Shown piece by piece: positions 57,782 to 64,000 of a stretch of DNA of 64,000 nt. Below the pieces are notes generated by a model, which was not told the origin of the DNA, made no database searches, and saw only the letters and a list, made by a program, of their open reading frames with translations. A program made the position numbers and the translations under genes. The stretch is from Acanthococcus lagerstroemiae (Eukaryota > Arthropoda > Insecta > Hemiptera > Eriococcidae), in contig CM063113.1 of the NCBI GenBank assembly GCA_031841125.1, positions 19,861,312 through 19,925,311 of the forward strand, read 5' to 3'. Position 1 is the stretch's first letter. Every line of letters begins with the position of its first letter.

Positions 57782-58117
57782 TTAGACTTGGTGACTGGAG
57801 TGGAGCTGGGATACGCTACTCGCGGCAGTACTAGCGAAAATAATGTCGCTAATATCTTGCGTGTCCTGCTCGTAGTTTTCAGGAATTCTGACTGCCACCC
57901 AATTCAGAATATTGTCGCGGGCTAAATTTGAAATACCCTTCGTGTCACCCGACCGAAATTGCTCGACGGCGGAATTTCCTGTTCGCTGTACAGCTTGTGG
58001 AACGTGTAACCCATCCGAGGCCTGCTGACCTAAAAGATACCTCGATCTAGCCCCTCTTGCCTTCCGTCCGTTCTGTGCGATGGGACGATGATGATCCGTT
58101 GATGTGGAGTCGCCCAT
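57782..58117 (-). CDS. Hypothetical 111-residue frame
   Basis: A minus-strand frame opens at ATG 58117 (MGDSTSTDHHRPIAQ) and ends at a stop at 57782. It is Ser/Arg/Gln-rich, with no transmembrane segment or known motif. It lies beyond the LTR side of the decayed BEL element and may be a host exon or a chance frame. Confidence 0.25.
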   Translation of the reverse strand: MGDSTSTDHHRPIAQNGRKARGARSRYLLGQQASDGLHVPQAVQRTGNSAVEQFRSGDTKGISNLARDNILNWVAVRIPENYEQDTQDISDIIFASTAASSVSQLHSSHQV

Positions 58118-58221
58118 CGTGTAGTATTTCCCAGTAGTGTCGTCAAAAGCGGCAACGTTACATTATAGTAAGTTTTCTCTTTTTTGATGTTACACCCGTC
58201 AACAGCAAGTGTAATCGACTG

Positions 58222-58470
58222 CAGTAGTGTATCTAGGATGAAATCATGGGGGGGGTGACTTTATTTTGAGGGTATTCCTAAAAAAAAAAAAAATTATTTA
58301 ACCATAATACAAAAACACAGACATTTTCTTTTTTCAGTTTCGAAGGTTCATAGGTTTAAAAAAAATTAATTCGTTTATTTCCATTTCACGATAAAACAAT
58401 CATATTTTATAGAGCTTTTTTTGGCCACGGGAGGGCTGAACCCGGACCCCCCCCCCTGAATACGCCACTG
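58222..58470. mobile_element. hAT-type MITE (249 bp) next to or inside the decayed BEL LTR
   Basis: Ends are CAGTAGTGTATCTAGG and, reverse-complemented, CAGTGGCGTATTCAGG. The flanks ATCGACTG and ATCAACTG agree at 7 of 8 bases. The interior has the G-run near one end and the C-run near the other that several MITEs here share. Confidence 0.78.
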
Positions 58471-58761
58471 ATCAACTGATGCATTCGAAGGCATACTTTG
58501 AGCAGAAAGTCAACCAGACTGCTGCTGATAAACTGATGACCAGCTGAAAACATCGAAACCATTTTTAAATCGAACTATAATTTCAATAAGAAAAACCAAC
58601 AAGCATAGACACGTAGATATTTGAACATAACCGATTAAACGAGAACCAATAAGTGGATATGAAAAACGAAAACGACGTGGATAACAAATCAACAATGAAA
58701 AAGCAAGCAAAACCGGACTAAAAATTACGTATACATATATATCACTATTCATTTCCTAACA
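58471..58761 (-). repeat. Putative 3' LTR of the decayed BEL element
   Basis: On the minus strand a purine-rich tract (GGTTCAGGGGGGAAG, + strand 58764-58778) is followed by TGTTAGGAAATGAATAGTGA, a plausible LTR start at 58761. The far end of the LTR is uncertain; the MITE at 58222 may interrupt it. It differs from the LTR of the 3374-9813 element. Confidence 0.5.
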
Positions 58762-59826
58762 TACTTCCCCCCTGAACCTTGAAGATGTTCAAAGGTTCAG
58801 GGTTTACATCAACAGGTAACAGAACTAACTTAACAACAGACAGTTTAAGTACATTTGATGAATGAGCGACCTTAACATCCACCGTTCAAACTTTCCCTTC
58901 AGGATCTGGATACGTTTTCTGAACGACAGTTAACGGCCACTGGAACGGAGAAGACTCATCTTTCAATAAAACGATTTGACCAACTTGAATGTTAGGTTCC
59001 TCACGTTGCCATTTATATCGACGTTGAAGCTGATTTAAGTAGTCTGCCTTCCAGCGGTGCCAAAATGAGCGCAGCCGATTATTTACTTCTATCAACCGCT
59101 TAGACAATGACTTATGATCATCATCAGCCTCAAATTCCGGCACTGTGGTCAACGAACGGCCAACCAAAATGGCCTGGGGTTAGTGGATCATCTCCTTGAT
59201 TAACTGATAAACACAAGGGCCTAGAATTCAAAACAGCCTCAACACGAGTAATCAAGGTGCAATACTCGTCATAAGCCAAAACGTTTCCATTGTTGACATG
59301 GGCAAAATGGTACTTGGCAGAGCGAATAGCAGATTCCTATAAACCTACAAAATGAGGAGAACGAGGTGGGATCATCGACCAAGTAATTCCTTCAGATGCG
59401 ACAAATGACTCAATATCGGCTAGGTTACACACAATTAGATTACGAGTACCAACAAAATTGGTTCCATTGTCCGAATACATATGATTTGGAGCGCCACGAC
59501 GAGCTATAAATCGCTGCATCGCCTCGATAAACTTAAGAGGTTGACAGATCGGTAACAATCTCCATATGCACACATTTGACAACCATACAAACAAAAATAG
59601 CGACATAAATCTTGTAGTAGCGCGTGGTACGATGTGCGACACATTTACAATGGGACGGACCAGCCAAATCAACACCTGTGTGCGGAAATGGGCGATTAAC
59701 GTTGACTCTGAATGGTGGCAATTGGCCCATCATTTGCGATGCAGTTTCACCTTTATAACAAACGCACTGTATGTAACTATGAATGGTGGCCTTAACTAGG
59801 TTCGAACAGCCACCAACGTGATGCAT
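58762..59826 (-). pseudogene. Decayed BEL/Pao element, integrase part
   Basis: Minus-strand translation across three frames gives the integrase. MMGQLPPFRVN and TGVDLAGPSHCKC (first catalytic Asp) lie in 59826-59533. ARRGAPNHMYSDNGTNFVGT (second Asp) and GITWSMIPPRSPH are in 59675-59337. The DUF5641-type domain (FWHRWKADYLNQLQRRYKWQ, VGQIVLLKDE) is in 59167-58886. An in-frame TGA follows, then VDVKVAHSSNVLKLSVVKL. The block that should carry the catalytic Glu (59336-59168) is broken. The sequence clearly differs from the young BEL element, so it is another family. Confidence 0.88.
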
Positions 59827-59829
59827 GGG

Positions 59830-60690
59830 AAACTGGGAACAATGCTCTCAGTCCAGCACTCATATCTATGGGTGCAGCATAACTGCGCGAAGGTACGTTT
59901 CCAACGAGAATTAAAACACAGGAATGCCAATATGTAAATATAATAGGTAACGAATAAATAACATATCAAAAATGGAACCCCGGGCAAGGAGGCCGAACCA
60001 ATAACATCGTAAAATAAAATAACAAAAACTATAAAAGCAATAACGAGGTAAAAAACTTTTAAATTGTAGGAACTAAACGAATTGGAGAAAAACCTAACGA
60101 TTGAGGGGTCCGATTCGACCCTGCTGGAAGATGGTAGATCCCGAGACTGATACATAGCAATGCCTCCGATGCAGATAAGGGTTTGAGAAATTTAACACAA
60201 TAAATAAAAAGAAAATGGACATAATTTGGCGGTGAGGTACGAAACCCAATAAAACCGAATGACCATTAAAATTGTACCCAATAAATAACCCGGAACACTG
60301 TCACAGGGGTACGGGACCACACTACGGGGACCACTTAAGAGGAAATGGGAGGGAGGATAAGAGAGCCACCCTTAAACCCCGAGAAATGATGAAATTATAG
60401 TGGTAACATTGAATATAGAGATGTAATAATAATAAATAAATACTTGAAATTTCCGGTGATCCGACGACAGTTCGAGCTCTCCCTGCAGCGGACAAACCTG
60501 CGATCTGTAAATCAAGACGATACAAAGAAAAAAGGAGAAAACGCATACGCCCACCCTAGTGGCGAAAACGGAGGGAGGGGGATCTTCATTAAAAAATCCG
60601 ATAAAATGAAAAATTTGATATAAATATGAATGGCAATTAAACGGTTGAGATGCCCGGGGAAAACTCATTTCTTTAAAATTTAACTATTTG
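59830..60690. other. Unrecognised sequence splitting the decayed BEL element
   Basis: Between the integrase and RNase H pieces lie about 860 bp in which I cannot read BEL protein. The expected distance, judged from the young element, is about the same length, so this could be replaced or completely eroded sequence and not a simple insertion. Minus-strand frames here are rich in Phe, Tyr and Ile and show no motif. Confidence 0.4.
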
Positions 60691-60697
60691 AAGAGCA

Positions 60698-61045
60698 CTA
60701 ATGGATTGAGCGATCGTTGTCGACATTGATCGATGGTGGCGTGATGATATGATCTCGTCCGAGGGTGGTCATGGTTGACGAAACGGCTTTTAATATTTTT
60801 CGAACTCGATCTATCAACTGTGCTAACAACATCGCCGAACTCAGCTCCAACTTGGGGGGCATGGTCAACTCCTTCATAGGTGCAACACGAGTCTTTGCGC
60901 ACAGCAACTTGCATGAGTGGACTGTATTATCTACTATCGAACGAACATAAAGCAGAGCACAATAAGCTTTAGCACTGGCATCACAAAACCCGACTATTTG
61001 GATCTTGCTGCCAGGCTGACAAACACAACGTATTTTAGGAGGTAG
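60698..61045 (-). pseudogene. Decayed BEL/Pao element, RNase H part
   Basis: Minus-strand translation gives IQIVGFCDASAKAYCALLYV, the first catalytic Asp block of BEL RNase H, then LCAKTRVAPMKELTMPPKLE (second acidic residue) and AMLLAQLIDRVRKI. The equivalent block in the young element is FGFCDASDRAYCAVLY. It breaks off near 61045 on one side and 60700 on the other. Confidence 0.85.
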
Positions 61046-61049
61046 TCGG

Positions 61050-61900
61050 GTGATAGGACTTCAGACGCGGATCTGTGGTGGAGGGAGGGAACTGGGGAAA
61101 TTTTAGCATTTTATATGTTTTTACTACTGGGTATTTGAGCGAAAACCGGTAACGATCCCCCTTAACGCCCCCCCTCCCCCCGTAACGTTTTATCGAACCC
61201 GCATTTGTGTCTCAAAATACGACTTTCAATTTTAAGAAGTGCAAAGTGAACACCGCTGTAGAGAATCGACGAAATCAAGAAATATAGATTTTATCTAGGA
61301 AGAATGAAGATCTTAGATTGATGGAAAACAAGGCGCGAAGCGTTGAACAGGAAGTTTAGAGTTGACAGGTTGACACGGCCAGTGTGTCAGCATGGGGATT
61401 CTGTTCGCCCTCTCCTCTTGTTATACCTAATAATCCGAGTTATTATCACTAATTATTGATGATTTTGTTTTTCGTTTGTTACAGGTGAGTTATTGAAGTC
61501 AATGTCATAATCAATTTATTGAAAAAATACGGATTTTTAACGTTTTCAATCTGGCAGAACTGGGTATGTCGTTATCAGCAGTATTCCCAATACTCCTATT
61601 CCTATTAAAAATTAAATTCACAATAAATATTATTAATAATAGTAATTACTAATGATAATAATAGTAAATAATAATGATAATGATAATTGAATCCTTGTCG
61701 ACGTCATATTATACATATTTATTAATACATAAACAGAGAGCTGAGACAAATTGAAGGCCTTACTACATATCACTTGGATGCCTTCCTTAGATTGTAGATC
61801 GGAATCATTTATTTCAGAATTTTTGATAGGAAAAAGATGTCTGTAAGATACGGAGTATTGATACCTGTAAAGCTCCCATGTATGTATTTTAAAGTATGTG
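61050..61900. other. No gene recognised
   Basis: Unique-looking DNA with AT-rich (AAT/TAA) sequence at 61615-61700. Reverse transcriptase, expected if the BEL element continued, is not present. Confidence 0.35.
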
Positions 61901-61905
61901 TAACT

Positions 61906-62142
61906 GGACGCTGTTTAACAAAAGAGAACTAACCCACAAAATCCGCATTTTGAGAACACGTGATTCGAAGTTCAGGAGCCATGTAGAAACTATATGGCAT
62001 TCTTTTTTCAACGTGAGTACACATTTTTGAATCGGGGGCCCAATTTTGAAAAATTCTACGTTTCATGCTCTTTCCAACGATACTAATAACTCATTTTGTT
62101 TACAAATGTGGGTTAGTTCTTCCCTTTTGTTAAACAGCATCC
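61906..62142. mobile_element. Inverted-repeat element C (237 bp), 4-bp duplication
   Basis: Ends are GGACGCTGTTTAACAAAAGA and, reverse-complemented, GGATGCTGTTTAACAAAAGG; similarity runs over about 35 bp. AACT at 61902-61905 and 62143-62146 is the likely target duplication. The interior has no coding sequence. Confidence 0.8.
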
Positions 62143-62149
62143 AACTTTT

Positions 62150-63050
62150 CGAGAAGAAAGGGAAAGTACGCAAAGAAGTGATTTTGAAGAACCGGATCAA
62201 TAATCATAATTATAAAATTTGGAAAAAAAAAATGGCTTTTTGACTAACAATTTAATCGAAGATTGATTGAAAAAAAATCTACTGTAGCAAAATCCCCGAG
62301 GACACACAAACCTACCGAAATTTTGAGTTGGGGAAATGCCGGTAACTATCGGTCGACAAGGGAGCTAATAAAACCCGGGTTGAAACGCCGAGAATGCACA
62401 ACCAGCTACCACCATAATTATTACTTGTTTAACCACAGACTACCCTAAGCCCCCCGGGAGTCTGGGCGAGTCCACAATGAGCGACGTCAATCGAATGGAC
62501 AATATTCAATGAGAGCCTCCTCCCCGTATTTGTTACTGCGGTAAAAGGAACCCACCGAAAAGATGGGTTGGCAACGCTGCTGATGACAGTGATGATGAAG
62601 AATGTGGTTCAGTTCAGTTTGCACTCTTTCCCTGTTACACTCTGCATGGCCATTTATTAGGCCTCCTGGTTCTGATCTCATGATAGTGAATTATTTAGGT
62701 AACATTCTTTAAGCCTCATCATTAAACCCCATATACCTTCATAAACCTCTATTTTGAGAGTTTTGAAATTGAAAGACTCATTAAGTCAGTTTCAATTAAG
62801 AATCCGGAGCTGACTCTTGCGCCAGAGAAAAAGCCGGAATCCCGAAAACCTGTTTACGAGTGAGCTGGAACCATTTCATGAATTCGAGCCAGAACCAAGT
62901 TAAAGCGAATCCGATTAGATGCTGGCTAGTTCTTAGCGACACCAACCAAGAAGAGAGGAGGTACAACTAAAAACGAATACATCCAGTAAGTGTCACACTG
63001 GGTAGCTGCATCCGATTTTTCGTGACTGTCCTCCTGGTAAAAGAACTCCA
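62150..63050. other. No gene recognised
   Basis: Frames at 62263-62448 (+) and 62487-62681 (-) show no motif. Confidence 0.35.
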
Positions 63051-63053
63051 AGG

Positions 63054-63065
63054 CATGACTTGTAG
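63054..63065. repeat. 12-bp SINE target duplication, left
   Basis: CATGACTTGTAG, repeated exactly at 63526-63537. Confidence 0.9.
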
Positions 63066-63525
63066 TCCTCTCTTTTTTCTTCTTTTTTTCTCTTTTCATT
63101 TTGCTTTCACCCGAGCCCTGGAACCGCCCCTTCGAGCATTACCTCAGGGACATCGGGAAGCCTTTTAAGGCTGCCTTAGCCCTCTTCTTTTCTTGCCGGG
63201 AATCGGTCTGGGTCGACTGCGCTATCTTCCTGTCGAATACCCGTATCACTAGCCCCGTGGTCTACGATGGTGAGTTCAACGAGCATGGATAGGTACCAGG
63301 TAGCGCCTTATCCACTTACAGCTTTCAGATACTGGCGATCGATTACACACTTCTCGGAAGTCTCTGCTGTAAGTTGTTGTGACTCTGTGTACGTTATCAG
63401 AATGCGGTGTTAGAATGTGTGACGAGTTTTTTCTTGCATTACTGATAACGATGCCGGCGTTGGGAATCAAACCCGGTGACTTCGGGTTATAAAGTCGAGT
63501 TCTTACCGCTACGCCACAGAGCCAC
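63066..63525 (-). mobile_element. tRNA-headed SINE, copy 3, full length (460 bp)
   Basis: A perfect 12-bp duplication sets the limits. On the minus strand the element starts GGTGGCTCTGTGGCGTAGCG, with A box TGGCGTAGCGG, and the B box GGGTTTGATTCCC follows about 50 bp later. A unique middle of about 200 bp follows, then the tail shared with the SINEs at 13100 and 21363, ending in an A/G-rich run (+ strand 63066-63100). Its head differs from theirs and is close to the tRNA-like sequence at 32213. The acceptor arm cannot close, so this is a SINE and not a tRNA gene. Confidence 0.88.
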
Positions 63526-63537
63526 CATGACTTGTAG
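63526..63537. repeat. 12-bp SINE target duplication, right
   Basis: CATGACTTGTAG, identical to 63054-63065. Confidence 0.9.
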
Positions 63538-63689
63538 CCCTGTCCCTGTTACTGTTCTTGTTCGGGTGACTTACCGTGCACACAGTCACCATTGATGGAG
63601 CTTATTGTTCTGCAGATGAATTCCATCAATTACTCATCCTCCAATGCAAATGACCTTGAAGTTTGTTATATTTCTCGAGCCGATTGCCG

Positions 63690-64000
63690 GAGTATAACCG
63701 ACGATGGCGGAGAAGGCGATACGCGACGGAGAGTTCTGTGCGGCGGTCAGTCTCGACATCCGCAACGCCTTCAACTTTATACCATACTCATGTATAGTAG
63801 AGGCGTTAGAGGAGGCGCGGGTGCTAGGCTACCTCGTACGGATTATCCGGAGCTATTTCAGCGGACGCCGGATCGAGATGGAGTCGGCGGCAGGACCAGT
63901 CACGCGGGAGATGACGTGCGGCGTTCCTCAGGAGTCGGTCCGTGGACCCATCCTGTGAAACGTCGCCTTCAACGAGTTGCTGCGGCTGGCGGTCCCACCA
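63690..64000 (+). pseudogene. R1-like LINE reverse transcriptase, runs off the window
   Basis: The plus-strand frame 63704-63958 reads SLDIRNAFNFIPYSCIVEAL, then YLVRIIRSYFSGRRIEM and TCGVPQESVRGPIL, and stops at TGA 63956-63958. After it the same frame continues NVAFNELLRLAVPP to the window end. This is the palm of an R1/Jockey-type reverse transcriptase. The usual QGSVLGP is changed to QESVRGP and the stop replaces a conserved Trp, so the copy is dead. The catalytic YADD should lie beyond position 64000. Confidence 0.82.

Noticed and set aside
61066..61215. Possible hAT-type MITE with CAGACGCGGATCTG at one end
   Set aside because: The opposite end aligns poorly and the 8-bp flanks do not match.
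63455..63525. tRNA gene on the minus strand
   Set aside because: Same reasoning; the 12-bp duplication shows it is the head of a 460-bp SINE.

Overview
This window is eukaryotic and almost certainly from an insect. It has no bacterial-style gene packing. It carries a BEL/Pao LTR retrotransposon, RTE-like and R1-like LINEs, tRNA-headed SINEs, Helitron helicase debris, pogo/Tigger and hAT debris, many short inverted-repeat elements and (TA)n microsatellites. The single-copy stretches, with CpG-dense patches such as 56990-57690, would fit a hymenopteran, but I hold that taxon only weakly. I see no complete host gene that I can name; nearly all recognisable coding sequence belongs to transposons.

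Layout, left to right. 1-3378: unique DNA, a duplicated 200-bp block, a G-rich degenerate minisatellite, and the 3' end of a minus-strand Helitron. 3374-9813: a young BEL/Pao element with identical 431-bp LTRs and a perfect 5-bp target duplication. 9941-10682: a hAT-type non-autonomous element. 10870-11883: more minus-strand Helitron helicase; the BEL and hAT elements may have landed in one Helitron. 12200-21580: LINE and SINE copies, the best being a 768-codon RTE-like frame at 14345-16651. 21600-32200: mostly unannotatable DNA with a Tigger relic, a strong hairpin and an inverted repeat. 32438-33880: one LINE split into two oppositely oriented halves. 35790-55170: an accessory cluster dominated by two giant foldback elements (36923-42257 and 46748-54694) built from about 300-bp tandem units. 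The first has a perfect 9-bp target duplication and sits inside a reading frame. Several small elements lie in and around them. 55200-64000: unique DNA, a CpG-rich patch, a decayed second BEL element, a full-length SINE with a 12-bp duplication, and the start of an R1-like LINE running off the window.

The genes do not form a pathway. What ties the window together is nested insertion: the elements date one another, and the empty-site sequence can often be read from a sibling copy. The observations most worth following are the foldback elements with tandem-array arms, a 1170-bp element with a recurring short palindrome, three elements with 4-bp target duplications and similar ends, and a SINE family with one tail and two different tRNA-like heads. 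Boundaries and target duplications were read by eye; family names rest on motif recognition, not on searches.
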